NCBI GenBank assembly: GCA_050084515.1
Contig: CM114275.1
Location: forward strand, 22,692,001 to 22,756,000
Reading direction: 5' to 3'
Source of the DNA: Blasia pusilla
Taxonomy: Eukaryota; Marchantiophyta; Marchantiopsida; Blasiales
DNA: 64,000 nt
Shown: piece after piece, positions 45,021-58,205 of the stretch
Layout of the letters: the number at the start of each line of letters is the position of its first letter
How positions within the stretch are numbered: position 1 is the first letter of the stretch
Notes under the pieces: model-generated
Seen by the model: only the letters and a program-made list of their open reading frames with translations
Told to the model about the DNA's origin: nothing
Databases searched by the model: none
Made by a program: the position numbers and the translations under genes

Positions 45021-48000
45021 TGATCGCAGGACATCTTCAACCATAGTCGTCGTTCCTTCCCTATTAGTGGTGAGTCGAGATTGATAGCCTTTTTAACTCA
45101 CCTCCATAGAAGAGAATTACTTGTAGCAATCTCTTAACCTGGAAAGGTTACTGATAAGCCGCAACTCTTGTTTGAGCAGGCTAGAAGCCATTTATAGAGG
45201 ACCTTCTCCTTAGCCCCCTCATAGAACATTTCAGATGGAGTAGAGTAACCTCTGCCTGTAGGGTTATCCGGGGAGGCAAGTTTTCATTGGAGTACAGCCT
45301 GGAGAAAACTGCTGCCTTTTGTTGACCTTCTCATGGGTTGGTTACCCTAGTTCATAACTTTCCTATGAATTACGGAATTGAACATCTCCATAACAAAAGG
45401 AGGACTTCGGTTCCTTGGAGCATCCGTTCGCGCAGAACTCTCTCTAAGAGTTCGAGTTCATTCTTTCCCCTGCGAGCCAATTTACTTGTGGGTTTGCTCT
45501 CCCAGCCTCGCTGTAGCGCCTTCAGTTCAGCTCACAGGATCTCATTTCGTGGATAGTAGGCCGAGATTTGGGCTCAGCTCAGACAATTCTTGTACACTGA
45601 GAAAACATGTACCTGTTGTCTTGTAAAGAAAGTGGAAGGACTTGCACAGTTTCCAGTGACGAAGATCAAAGAGATGGTGGATTGTTCACTCTAGAATATC
45701 TTCCGAAGTGCAGCTGTTGTCATGACGGGAAATTGCAGTCTGAAAATGCACAAAGCTTGTCCCGTGTGTAATCTCGAGATTATGCATGCTCAAGGTAGTC
45801 AACATCACAAACAGAGACTCCCAGGCATGACTATCTCAAACCATGTGTGTTCTGGATGTCTGCCAGTCATCCTCGCCATTATTGTCCCATCGTCTCGATC
45901 GGAGATCAGACCTGCTTAAGCGTGTGCTGTCTGGAAGCTTCGCACTGCTTTCACGGCGCTTTCAGTGTTTCATTTACGGAATACGAAACGATGATGCCTT
46001 GGACTGTTCCAATTCAGCTTATAATTCCACCGACGCTGAACTGAAAATTCTTGGTTTCTCGTGGTGAGAATCATCTAGGATTTGTCCAGTCTGGGTCAAC
46101 AGTCGAACTGCCTCAGTCTTTCGGATACGTGGGAGACATTCCGTCCAGCGTGAGCTTGAGAACGAGCAGAAGGAAGAGGTTGGCTGCGGGAAGATCATTT
46201 CTGCACATTTCACTCAAATCTGGGATCGTGTACTCAACACCTGCCCTGGTTTTCTACGTACCCCGGAGGCTCGCCATGATCACCGCGGAAACCTTCTTGC
46301 AGTCCAGAGGGCAGGCCAAAACTCCGGGATGACTGCATGGACCCTTACTCGTTTGCACCACTCCAGCTAGGAAGGAGGCCCCCGCACCATAGCTTTCGGT
46401 CAACGTGATGACCGTACCGGCGGGGGTAACTTTCCAAGCTGATTCTGTATTAACAATTATTTGAGGCGTACAACCTTCACGACTCATAAGACTGGTTGTG
46501 GATCAGAGGGATAGATGAACAGGGAATTCGAAGCAGCACTACAAGGATTCTGCCTCCATGCCCTGCCTGTCTCATTAGATCGAGACCTCTGAAGAATCTG
46601 ACCTTTTGTCAAACAGTCCCATGAGGAATGATACGGCGTTCTCGTTGAGTAGCGGCTACGATCGACTGAACGAACTTTAGCGGATTTTAAAGAAGAAAGA
46701 GGCAGGAAAGTTTCCGTAATTCAAAACTGTACGTACATACATATATTCTCTCGAGTCTACACTCCTGTCTCCGGGGCCTGATCGTGATAGGTTTTCACTT
46801 TACAGTATCGTCCTACTCCTCCGCATTATGTAGTGCAGCTGTAGCGTCAGTAGATGCGTGGAACTCGGGCATCGGTGAACAGTCGAAATCCGTTAGGAAG
46901 AATGGCGCTCTTGGTGATTCGATTATCGCCTCTATCTGATCGGCCGTCTTTTGCAATGGCGGCTGTGGAGGTGAATCCTTACGCATGATCTCAATTTCGA
47001 ACTACTTGTTCCGAGGTAGACGATGACGCGGGTTCCCACTATCAAGAACGCAAGCACGTGTTTCGTTTTTGTGGTTGGGAAATGTATGAAAAGCTTGTAA
47101 CGAAAGGAAGAAGAAAAGCTTCGTGGTTTTCATATGTGCGCAAATCTAGCGTCCAAGAAGGACGAAGGAAATGTTGATGAAGGGAGTAGTTCGATTATAC
47201 TAGGGACAAGAAAGAGAATCTCCATGTAGCCACTCCTTCCGCGGAGCTTATATTTATTCGTCACCTGCCAGTGGCATATGCTTCACGTACTTTTTTCTCC
47301 TCTTCATTATGCGGTACATCTGTCATCGATCCATCCAACAAGTTGAAGGTTTCCCAATTCCCACAATTCTATCAAGCGAGCTGTGGTCTTGTGCAGCGTA
47401 CGGATTCAAGTGAAGGTCTTTTGCTATGAATGGTGTATTAACGATCCAGTTAAATTTGGATAAAATCTTCGCTACCACGGAGGTCCCCCTTGAGGATTAC
47501 ACGGAGACCGAACAGAAATTGAATGCAATCACGAAACCTGCTCAGCTGCCAAAACTTTCCGTGAATATTCCTGCAGTCACCAAGTGCTCCAGAGTTCTGG
47601 CAATGTTCGACCGACAAAAGTACATCTCCCTTCGCCTTCTGATCTCTCTAGACATCGATCTGATCGACAAGGGTACGCAAAAGTCGAATCGTGCCAGTTT
47701 ACTAGTCGAACAAGATCCTGCATGTCGTCGGGGCGAGAAGCAACAGGTCTGGTCGTAAATACCAGCGTATTGAGATTGTCTCGACCCTGCCTCACTTCAC
47801 GGAGTTCAACAAACAAGAATATTCAGTAGCAACTCTCGACGTACGTAGCGCATCTACGAATTGTACCGGATCCTTCCTGGAAGGGCTGCCAGCAATTTCC
47901 GTGCGATGTATGGCGTGTTAAATCTTCCTTGGACTGAGGTACCAGTAGAGAGCGCGAACCCCAGGAGGAGTGATGCGTTGCTGTTGCACGACCTAATCGT

Positions 48001-49530
48001 CAAACTGATCACATGCGAACCACTGCATTTATTGGAAACGAATCAGGACGGGAATCGCCACAGTTGATGCTCCGTCACTCCTCCGCGTTCGTGAGTGCGG
48101 TGCACAAAATTTTGCTGCGCATATGACATCGCGGAATCGAAGTCGCGTGCGAGTGAATCGCACAATACGCTCGCTGTCTACTCCCCGCCGCCCTCCCTCC
48201 CTCTCTCTGGCCTGCGGACAACGCACAGCATACCTCCGTGTGCTTTTGCTGTGATGCGATGGCTGATGCGTTCCCCGGAATCCCCACGCTGTCACTCCAC
48301 GCGATCATAAACTCGAAGAACAGGCGCGAGACGAGACACTCGCCCGATGCGCTAATCGAACGCTGCCATCTCTACCATGTCCTCATCCTTCGTACTCCTA
48401 AGCATCACCGCCTCGCAGCAGACGACCTGCGACGACGCTTCGCGTTTGGGACGATTGAAGGACGTGTGTGTGCTTCTGACAGACTGCGCGCGAACCGCAG
48501 CGTCACAAGTCAGTCACTTCCAGCGGCGAGAAGAAGACGGACACAACTCCATCTGAGCTAGACGGCGATATTTCCCCGTCCCGCCCCCATTCCTGCTACA
48601 CGAAGGGAAGGTGTCACTGCCGCTCCTTTCTAGTGAAATGAAAACCTCCCGTAGTCCCCCGTAGAGATTGTCCTCCTAAAGTGATGGTCATTGTTGTAGC
48701 CATGAATGAATGTGAGAGAGACTACTCGTTCAGAAGTGCACGTGGGTTCTGGAATAGCATGAGAGGAACAATGCTCGGAAAGAACCGGCATTCTTTGTAA
48801 AAGTAGCCGGTTGAGAATGAGTGATTTCGATTCAAGTCTGAAACGTTAGGAAATTTTCCGACGCGGAAAGTAGGTTTTCTTTGTTAAATTAAAAAAAAAC
48901 TGGCTACGATGGTGAAATTTCCGATTACCTTGATCTTTCTCTCGGAAAAGTACCGGTATGCGTCAAAATCCTTGTCGAGCACGGAGAGGAATGAGTGAAG
49001 GTGGAGGGAGTGGAGAAAGCAAACCTCACAAAAGGAGGGAGATGGTGATAATAGGGCTACTGCAATCCGGATTACGACCAAGTTCGGAGGCCCCTGGATG
49101 CCTTGGTTACGGTGAATTCCATTTGAAGAAACGGTAACCTAAAGAGGTGTGCCGTTTCTATGAACAACGTTTTTACAAGGTCGTTTGAAAGAGGATTTTG
49201 TCCTCTTTCGCATGATATTAATTTTTTGATTTATTAAAAAAGTTATTTTTATTAAACAAACCCACTCGTGTTGACTAAGTGAACGTCTTCCCCCATCGAG
49301 GAGAATTGAGTAGCCCTAATGTGAAGCTTGAAGTATTAACCTATTTCCATGGAGAATCGGGCTAGAAGTATATACAACTAGCGAGTTGGACTCGTAAATT
49401 TGTGCATTCCCCTAAATGGTGTGGGGGAAAATTGAACTAACCAAGATTTGGCGAAGTGACCAAAATTTGGTCAAAGGATTTATTTTGAATTCAGTGAAAG
49501 GAAGCTCTCTGGAAATGACCATACAAAGTT
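45021..49530. other. GC-balanced flank downstream of HY5, no supported gene
   Basis: Composition resembles the HY5 region and lacks transposon decay up to about 48.9 kb. It should hold the HY5 3' untranslated region and perhaps part of another gene. Frames at 47426-47758 (+, 110 codons) and 47577-47816 (-) overlap and are unrecognised. A pyrimidine-rich stretch at 48.18-48.22 kb resembles a plant 5' leader. I cannot assign a gene with confidence. Confidence 0.4.
46254..46487 (-). other. Candidate exon, unknown product
   Basis: A 77-codon frame on the - strand has protein-like composition: balanced residues, VTPAGTVITLTESYGAGASF, and three Cys in the second half. It ends close to a possible donor (G|GTACGT). 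I do not recognise the family and see no partner exons, so this may be an exon, a relic or chance. Confidence 0.25.
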
Positions 49531-49535
49531 TTCAT

Positions 49536-49725
49536 ACGGGCTCTTCGCTGCAGGACGATAGTGGCACCTCGGTCGGCTCCTTCGGGCCGGTCGCCTTTTC
49601 ACCTCGACAGGCAGGAAGCACACCAGCGTGCGTACAGGTATGCCCCGGCGAGGAGAGTTGATGTTCCAAAACCCAACAAACCCGGGGAGACGCGTCCCCT
49701 AACAATTTGTAACCCCCGAGACATG
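49536..49725 (+). pseudogene. Group II intron reverse transcriptase fragment (probable mitochondrial insertion)
   Basis: About 190 bp of high G+C in A+T-rich DNA encode AYRYAPARRVDVPKPNKPGE, then TRPLTICNPRD. The basic residues and the PKPN...RPL.I..PRD pattern mark the N-terminal part (RT0/RT1) of reverse transcriptases encoded in group II introns. Plant mitochondrial maturases have this form. The frame loses similarity after 49722 and enters A+T-rich DNA. The surroundings are nuclear, so I infer transfer of mitochondrial DNA to the nucleus. No catalytic palm is present. Confidence 0.65.
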
Positions 49726-49729
49726 CACA

Positions 49730-52640
49730 AATTGAGAATAGGGTATTCTTTTGTGCATGGTGTTTCAAAACTCCGTTCACTATATCCAAAAATTAGTTCA
49801 TGCTAAGTGGGAATAAAACCATCAAATGCATATTATTTAAGAGTTTTTGCGAGTGCTACCAAAATTTGCAAGTATGATGGTCACACATTATTGATTTGAG
49901 TCAAGTGAAAGTCTTTGTCCTTCTCTTGTGAGTATTTGTATCTTACTGGACATCATGCTACAAAATATTCACAAGATTGCACGATAATTGTGAATTCCTT
50001 GCTGCTATAATGCAAGTGCAAAAATGGCTACTATGACTTTGTAAATTAAAGGTTGTATTTTCATTTGATAGTGAGTAAAAATCTCATACTTTTGTGTGTC
50101 AAATGTATACGAATGGACCCATATATCCTATACCATAGTCAAAGAATCATTCGTAATTATAAGTAAATCACTAACTACTAAGTTGAAAAATCTCCAATCT
50201 TACCAACATTGCAATAGACTCAATTACAACCTTCATAAATATATGTGGCTTGGGTTGTAAAATCCCATTTATAAGAAATCTAAAGAAAAAATTGTTAAAA
50301 AAATGTATTGATGTAGATTTCGATGGAGTGGAGGAGAAAGATAAGCCCTTATTAAGGCAAAAGGGTATCAAACCCAATGTGAGGATCCCTCACTACCACA
50401 GCTTGAGTCATGTGCTTCTACTATCATTCTAGTACTTATAACCCCTACTCTAGCATGGGTTATATCCTACCATCCTTCATTCATGTGTGAGCTTTATTTT
50501 AACATATAACTTGTCATATATGCAAACTTCCATTATGACACTCATCTCAAGAGAAGTTGAATACCTCATATACTTCAAACTACCATGAGGTCGTCGGAAA
50601 TAGGTGTCCATTCGCAAGTCCTTTACAAGTATATTGTGAGTTACGTGAGAGAGTGAGCGACACCATTCGAAAGTCGTTGCGAGATATTTACATTTACAAG
50701 TCTTAGTGATTGCATGTGGAATTCTCTCTCTTGGAAGGATTTAGAAATTTACTCTTGGAAGCACTCATTTCTAATGTAAATACTTCGTAAATTTTAGTTT
50801 AGAGGTCTTGTGAGTCTTTGCAAGAGCTTTGAAATCACGATGACTCGTAAAGATTTTTTAGAGGACTTCCAATAGATTGCATACAATTGTAAGACTCAAT
50901 TTGCAAGCAATTCATTGAAGGTTATACCACTTGCAAATATTTAGAAAATGATAGATTCACATACCACTTTCATTGAACTTATAGATTTCCAGTTTATGTG
51001 AGGACTCACTAGTGATTATGTAGCTTGTAGTGGATTTTCAAATAACTTGAACATAAAGTACTTGAGAAATACCTTGGATATTGAACTCACAAAGCACTAG
51101 AAAATGCAAAAATGAAATTATAAAAAACAAATATCGCAATCTATGAGGCAAATGTAGAAGTGGATGCGAGTGTGTATCCCCGATGATGTAGAAGAGTTAG
51201 ATGTGCAAGACTAAAAGGAGGTTGCGTTCTCTTTAAAAGCTATAAATAAAAATTAAGATAAAGTTTTTTTTTACCAGTATGCAGCCCTCAATTGTTGGAC
51301 AAAATGTAGGGTAACATCGTGTGTGATAATTCGTACCTAGGTTTTAGACTGTTAATGATGAGATCGCAACGACGCAGATATGCACAGAATAATTTACAAT
51401 AAGTGTCATCAATGATATCAACAAAGGGTAGTGTGTTTTCCTCAAATGTGAAAGTTTGTATGCTTTGGTAATCAAGTGGTAAGTAGCAAAGGATAGTGTT
51501 TGTGAGCCGAACATGAATTTCGATAATTCATGTGTAAGAACCTAGTAAACAAACTTGGTTGTCGTTGAGAAAATAGGTAAGAAGGTGTAGTGTAGGGAAT
51601 TATGAAGTATTTCGCATAAGTGTTGAATGTTTTTTTCATACGACAACACGACAACGATTTGACAACATGATGTTAGTAGAAATGCCTGTAAACTATAAGT
51701 AAAGGACAAACTAAAGCAAAAAGCAACAATACCGAAGCATAAAACACATGAATAGTTGTGTACATGTCGTCGTTGCTTAGTAGGAAGTGCATAATTTGTA
51801 GTACTCGATAACTTGGAGCACATGACATTAGTGTTGTGAGTTAGATATGATAAATTGGGGTAAAGTAACATCGAAAAATGGATAGCAACATTAATGCAAA
51901 GGACGACTTGAATGTAACATATTCACTATAATGGCATGTTAATTATACAATCGTAAACTTGACTAAGTATAAGTGGTGTAAGATCAAAGTGGAGGCCATG
52001 AACATACAAAAAGTGCAACAACAATTTAATATCGGAACTCACAAACAATAAAATGGCACTCAGGAAGGTGCAGCCAATTGCTTGTTCATAAAATCATTCC
52101 ATTCTCATACATGTATCCTAAGTGAGTGGAGAAGTTCTTTAACATAAATGGGTGTGAAAAGAATGTAGTACCTTGATAGTAATGGAATACACAAGCCTAA
52201 CTCATACTATTGAGTCCATTTCTAGTTTAGTGAAAGTAAGGTAGGTAGCAGTATCATTTTTTTTTTAACAATTGCCATAGCCATGATAGACATTGATAGG
52301 GAAAACACACACATTAAATATAAAAAACAAGCCTCTAAAACCTAAATATCTAGAAATAATCTATTTCATAACTTTGTAGTGGACAATGATATTTGTCATA
52401 ATGTTTAACACAATACTTGCTAAGAATTGAAACGTGTTGGGAAAAAAATCTGTGTTGCTTCAAGAGAAGAATAATCCTTCAAACGTTGTAGTCTATGTCT
52501 TTATCGACGAATTGCATTAGTGTCCCCGAGATGGAATTGCGATTCTTAGAGTCAATTGATATCCTAATCATGCAGTGCTTATCTAAATGAAAAAAATGAT
52601 ATTCACGTGGATTTCACACTGTTCTAGATATTTGGGTTTT
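49730..52640. other. A+T-rich intergenic DNA, nothing recognised
   Basis: Open frames are short and composition-driven on both strands. I see no repeat partner within the window. Confidence 0.5.
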
Positions 52641-52643
52641 AGA

Positions 52644-52692
52644 GTATTTTTCCATGTTTCACTTAATTTCTAAGTGAAACATGGAAAAATAC
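52644..52692. repeat. Perfect 22-bp inverted repeat, 5-bp loop
   Basis: GTATTTTTCCATGTTTCACT and two more bases (52644-52665) are the exact reverse complement of 52671-52692, with ATTTC between. It could be a foldback end or a small hairpin. Confidence 0.93.
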
Positions 52693-52699
52693 CAAATGT

Positions 52700-53590
52700 T
52701 CATATAACAATATATGCTCTATGTCCGTAAATATACGAGATTTTGCTTGTAAATAGTAAAATATGGTAAAGATGGAGTGACCAATCTAATCTTAGCATGA
52801 TATACATGTGCATTACAACAATAAGCCACCAACTAGAGAATAAAAAATAGTGTTGGTAATATATCTGGCCATTCAATGATATGATGTCTATAAACCATGT
52901 GGAATAAATGTCCCTATAGTAGATGCTAATAATACCCAAACAACAAGCATGCTCTGTGTTAGCTGCCAACAAAAAACATAAGTTTTGGGCATATTAATTT
53001 CCCATAATAATGAACCTATGCAAATAATGATTAAGCATGTATAGAGGGGCATTTCAAAATCTGTAAGAAATTTTGGTGGTACCTCAAAGAATGATGCAAA
53101 AGTTATCAAATACATTTGCACTTTTTTGGTGATTAAGGTAATACTAGTGGTATAAAGACATTATTATGATTATGTGGATGAGATGTGGTAGATTGGGTTT
53201 TGGAATGATTGTATCAGTATGTAGTAGTTGTGGCTAGCAAGCGGCCATAGTTTATTGGCAATCAGGCACAACCATATCAATCATGTCTCCAGCTTCATGA
53301 GAAATTTTCACTTAGAAAAATAGGTGAATAGCTTGGGTACCAAAAAATCCAAAAAGCATGTGAACCGTGAGTTTCATAATAACCTTGAGTTCCTATAACT
53401 AATATGGCTGGATCCTTGCAATTGATTGTGCATAGTGGATGGTAGCTTGTTATTGGGTCAACTTTAACTCATTGAATTTAACATCCTTATAGGTCATCAC
53501 ATCCTTCTAAATACTTGGAAAAGACAAGTAAACCAGTTAGAAGTATATATATGGGAGCAAAAGTTGTAAATATGCAATGTTTTTTGGTGG
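52700..53590. other. A+T-rich intergenic DNA, nothing recognised
   Basis: No supported gene; frames on the - strand at 52.70-53.12 kb are unrecognised. Confidence 0.5.
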
Positions 53591-53594
53591 AAAA

Positions 53595-53647
53595 TTTTAA
53601 GAGCATTGGTGGTTACCAATGGCATATAACCACCAATGCTCTTAAAA
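53595..53647. repeat. Perfect 21-bp inverted repeat, 11-bp loop
   Basis: TTTTAAGAGCATTGGTGGTT plus one base (53595-53615) pairs exactly with 53627-53647. Another perfect hairpin lies 65 bp downstream. Confidence 0.93.
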
Positions 53648-53711
53648 AATTTCTCACGAAAAGAGGTAGCCCACATTTTTCTCTGATCATTCATAGGGTT
53701 TATTTGCAAGT

Positions 53712-53749
53712 CCATTATTTTTAGTTTGAATGCAAACTAAAAATAATGG
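53712..53749. repeat. Perfect 17-bp inverted repeat, 4-bp loop
   Basis: CCATTATTTTTAGTTTG (53712-53728) pairs exactly with 53733-53749 around AATG. Confidence 0.93.
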
Positions 53750-55610
53750 TTGTTAGTTCATCACACATATATATACAATGTACTATAGAAGTTGATGCAT
53801 CATTTGTTGCATAATTGTTTACATCAATATTGGATGTAAGTAGTACTTTGCATCAAATCGCAATAAACTCTAGCTAATGGAATTTATTATCAAATATCCA
53901 TTCATGATATTGGCTATCAACACATGGATATGAAGACATGTGCATTGTAAAGTTTTTGAAAGGAAACAATGTTGGAAAGACGTACATCAACATGATGTGA
54001 GCTTATGACCTATGTATTTTTGCATCTATATAATCCATAACATGCTTTTGATCCACAAAGGAATTGGCAAGATGAATATTTCTTCATGTTTGGGAAGCAC
54101 GTCCATGATTTTTGACAAAAATGTCAAGAATGCAAGATCCTCTTGATGTCTCATGAATGTAGTAAGTTCATGCTTTTTCATGCTAGGATAAAACGCTGCA
54201 TTTGAGATATGGTAAAGAAGACAAAATGGCACTATGTTACACCAACAAGCAGGGGCAATTGGCATAGCTCACTAAGCCATACAATAAGCTTTGTTGAGAA
54301 AGGGCTTACACCTTCAAAAGGACATACCTCATTTGAAGAAAAGTATAGTTTTTATGACTCTACTATCAATGACTTATAAATGAAATGACTAAAAGTATGA
54401 TTCTATTGGAATAGTCATTTTGTATGACTTAGAAAATCCAAATAGTCATAGGTGAATAACTCAGTTAGTAGTATAAATGACTCAATTATTTACAAGTCAT
54501 ATCCCATGATTCTATCAATCATCTGAGTCATTTTTACACACATGTTTGTTAAAGAAAATCAATTGGAGAAGGTTATATTTTTTTAAAAAAATTTAATTTT
54601 TAATGAAATATTGTAATTTTCTTTGACTAAATAATATGACCTATTTTTTTTAATTTAAAAAGGAACTTTTTATTTCATTGTAAAATTTGATGTCAGTGCA
54701 TATCACGGGTATTTTCACTACTGAGTAAATAACAACATATTGAAACAAAAAGTGATGCACTAGAAGATACATCCCAAATATTAAACCATGAATTATTTTT
54801 CCTTAAAAAGTATAATAAGAAAAGATGGAATTTGGAATTATGAATAAAATGTTGTACCAAAAAAGATTAATGAAAATTTATATCAAAACTAGAATTAAAA
54901 AACTTGAACGATGAAAATATTCACAAAATATTAAATCATAATATGTAACTTTGAAAATATTAATTAAGATAATAATCTAAAAGGCAATAAAGAACAATAG
55001 CGGTCTTGGACAAGGTCCAACTCGAGTCTCTCAACCTGAAGGCGAGTCCCTAAGCAATAAGCTATGGCGCTCTCTTGGCTAACACACGCATTCTTTTATA
55101 AATATATTTTACAAATTTATTTCCTAGGGTTTCATATTTGGACATGAGACGGATCGTAAGGGTCGGTGGAAAAAGTAGCAAGAGCACGTGCGGGAGAGAC
55201 AGACTGAGAACATGATCGAGAAGAGAGATGAAGAGCCAAGACGGCGTGGGAACAAACACGAGAGAGGAGAGTGAGAGATTGGGAATAGGAAGAGAGGAGT
55301 GCATTACGAGAGAGGAGATAGAGAGACCACAGATACAAAGAGAGGACTACATTTCAAGGAAGAGAGGACTACGTATATTGCAAGGCTGCTAACACGATAG
55401 AAGAGGAGATTTAGAGGCCAGGTGAATTTATTGAAAGGTGGATATTGTGACATACTATGATATGAGGTGTCGTTTGAAGAAAATTGGGAGAGCGCGAGTT
55501 AGGGAAGCTTCTCCGAAGGTTCAAAAGTTGCAAAGGAGAGAGAGGCGGATAAGAATATGTCATAAGATTGAGTAAGGCATGGACACTTCCTGAAGGTCGA
55601 GGTAACAAAC
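53750..55610. other. A+T-rich DNA passing into purine-rich DNA
   Basis: From 55.14 to 55.42 kb the + strand becomes rich in GAGA-type purine runs (GAGAGGAG and similar), leading towards the CT microsatellite. No coding region is supported. Confidence 0.45.
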
Positions 55611-55621
55611 ATGTTCTCTCT

Positions 55622-55624
<3 letters not shown>

Positions 55625-55712
<88 letters not shown>
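55625..55712. repeat. Long (CT)n microsatellite, about 88 bp
   Basis: The longest simple tract of the window, followed by a C/T-rich stretch to about 55.84 kb. The pure pyrimidine strand could form triplex DNA. Confidence 0.95.
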
Positions 55713-55719
<7 letters not shown>

Positions 55720-55849
55720 CACTCACTTCTCTCCTCTCCTTTTTCCCCTTCGTTCATTCACTCACTCACTCCTCTCCTCACATCTCCTCTCCTTTCTGCC
55801 CTTCACTCACTCACTTAGAATCTCACACCTCTCCTCTCCTTTACCGTTG

Positions 55850-57860
55850 GCTGCCAAGCAATGCAAGTTTGTCTAGAATATGGGAATTTTTGGGAAGGTG
55901 TTGTTCATGATAGGTTGGTTTGCATTTGTTCTATTGGTAGCTGTGTTTGAGGTAAATTTTGCATCTATTGCTTGGGTGTATGTAATATCGGCACTTATAT
56001 GGAGTCAAATTCCACCACCAGATCGATATTGGTGAAGGACTCGGTGCGTTTAGTGCTTGAATAGGATGTCATATTATCAATATTGTGCATGCACTTACAT
56101 TTTTTGGCTAGTTTTTCAAATACATCTACAAATGATATAAGGCTTACCATAATAGATATATCCAACGTTCTTGTAGGGTTTTTGTTTGCACTCAACCAAT
56201 GAACTCATAGGTACATTGTAAATAAAATTATTGGTTTTAATGGAAAATTGAATGGGAAATAATTATCTATTGAGGACATGGAATGCATATATCACTTAGA
56301 CTGATTGCTACCACCATTTTGTACATGTTTACTATTGTGGTTGACTTGATGTTTAGGGTGACCTCGTTATGTGTTGGCCCATGATATTGTTGAGTTAGGT
56401 GAGTTGCTTCAGGGATCATGACTTGTTCCTCTTGGAAAAAGTGGTTACCTCAAGTGATCCCACTTAACGTCTTTGATCCATCCTTGCTTTCTTTTCTTCG
56501 AGTCCTTGATCCAGACTTGGCATGTAGAATTTTCCTTTGGGATTCACTATGGATGGATAACGTAATACCTTGGGTGCATCATGCATGGTGTTATCATCCA
56601 ATCATCCTATATTTCTGTTAGGATGATTGGCACATGGGGATAATCTTGTTATGGTTGAGTGTGGTTGGGGTTCTCAACAAGTGTACCATGCATATTTGTC
56701 ATGATGTATGGGGTAGGCATAGAGGTATCTGAAGCCCAAAATGCAAACTGCTTTAGCCCATATTCGAGATGTGATCACTCAAACATGTGGATGTATAGAA
56801 TTTGAACTTGAGTGTTGCTATATCAGTGTTACTAGGTGAGCAAATATCCCTTCCTAGAGAGAGAGAGAGAGAGAGGAATGTTGGTGGCAGGCTTGGCATA
56901 CCCCTGGTGTGAAGGCATGTGTAAAGATAGCGGAGTACTAGTTTGGAACATAAAACTATCTTAGGGATATTGAATGTAATAGTATGGAACCAAAGCCTAC
57001 AATTTTGTTAATTTTGTTGTGCACCATTGGATATGGACACCAGTAGTATCAATCATTCAGGATACATGAGCTCTTGATACAAACACCATAATATTTTGAT
57101 ATTTTGTTGACATTTTGGAAACGTGCATTGAGCACTCATGACTAATGTTAAATAAGTGTGCAAACTTAGACTAACTGTAAGTCCCAAGAGATTGTAGGAA
57201 CATCTTGAAATGCACTAATTTTCAGCATTCAATACAAGGATACTTATTCAATGGATGCTTTAAAAATCAGGTATTAAGCTAATTTACACCATAGAACTAG
57301 CCTAATAGTCCAACACAATTATACTTAAAGGTGTAAGACTATGTGTTGGTCTCCTTATACCACTGATAGACAAACACATCCATACAAAATTGTGTGTGTT
57401 GTGCTACAATTTGTGGGATACAAGAGGTTTTTAAGTACAAATGTATATTAATTATAATAATAGTAATATTATTTATGCTCACAACACAAGTGAACATATC
57501 ATGAAACTCACACTTGATACTAGTACAATACTTGTTGAACTCAGTCACTTGTAATGGATTTTAGGTGCCGAGGACTAGGTATAGTCATTACTCTCCAAGT
57601 GACTTGCTTTGTTGGTCTACAAACGGGTATAGTACTTATGCAATACATTGAATTCCATGTGTTTTTTGAAAGCACCAAAGGCAAAAGTATGTCTATTTGA
57701 TTAAGAAGTTTGATAGACGCTTGAATTTTGAAATTGGGTATCCGTATGTGTATGATTAAAGTATTATGTTGGGTTGTTCTTTTTACCTGATTTTTTATTA
57801 GAATTACCATGAAACCACGGTTGACCTCCCCAAAGGTCGACTCCCTTTTGGTCATCCAGA
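55850..57860. other. A+T-rich intergenic DNA, nothing recognised
   Basis: A short GA run lies at about 56.86 kb. Frames are short and unrecognised. Confidence 0.5.
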
Positions 57861-57907
57861 TCGAGTCTTAGCATACGATTTCAAATTGTGGCAAAGAGAG
57901 CAAGTTT

Positions 57908-58205
57908 ATGGCCCATAGGTTGGGAATTAAGAGAGTAAGGTGCCCTTTTAATCAATGCAAAGGGGGGACTTATCTATCTCTCCATAAGGTAGAGGAGCAT
58001 CTAATTTTTTTTGACCGGTTTCATCTTTTTCGCATTCCGAAGAGTAGACATGAGTGGGACTCTTGCGATGAGGAGTGGTCAATTCAAGAGCAATAGTCCT
58101 CCAAGAACCAAACTGAGAAAATCATACATGGAGTCCATCTTGACGTAAAGCCTAGTCTACCAGATGACACAAACATGCGGTTGAATGTGGATGGTAATAT
58201 TGATG
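57908..58205 (+). pseudogene. CACTA (En/Spm) transposase-associated domain remnant
   Basis: The frame from 57908 carries KRVRCPFNQCKGGTYLSLHK then VEEHL. The spacing of CPxxxC with a following Leu and a VxxHL motif fits the N-terminal transposase-associated domain of plant CACTA elements. The frame passes one stop at 58094 and continues to about 58203, where the LTR of gypsy copy 3 begins. So gypsy copy 3 inserted in, or was joined to, an older CACTA element. No DDE catalytic part is in the window. Confidence 0.6.
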
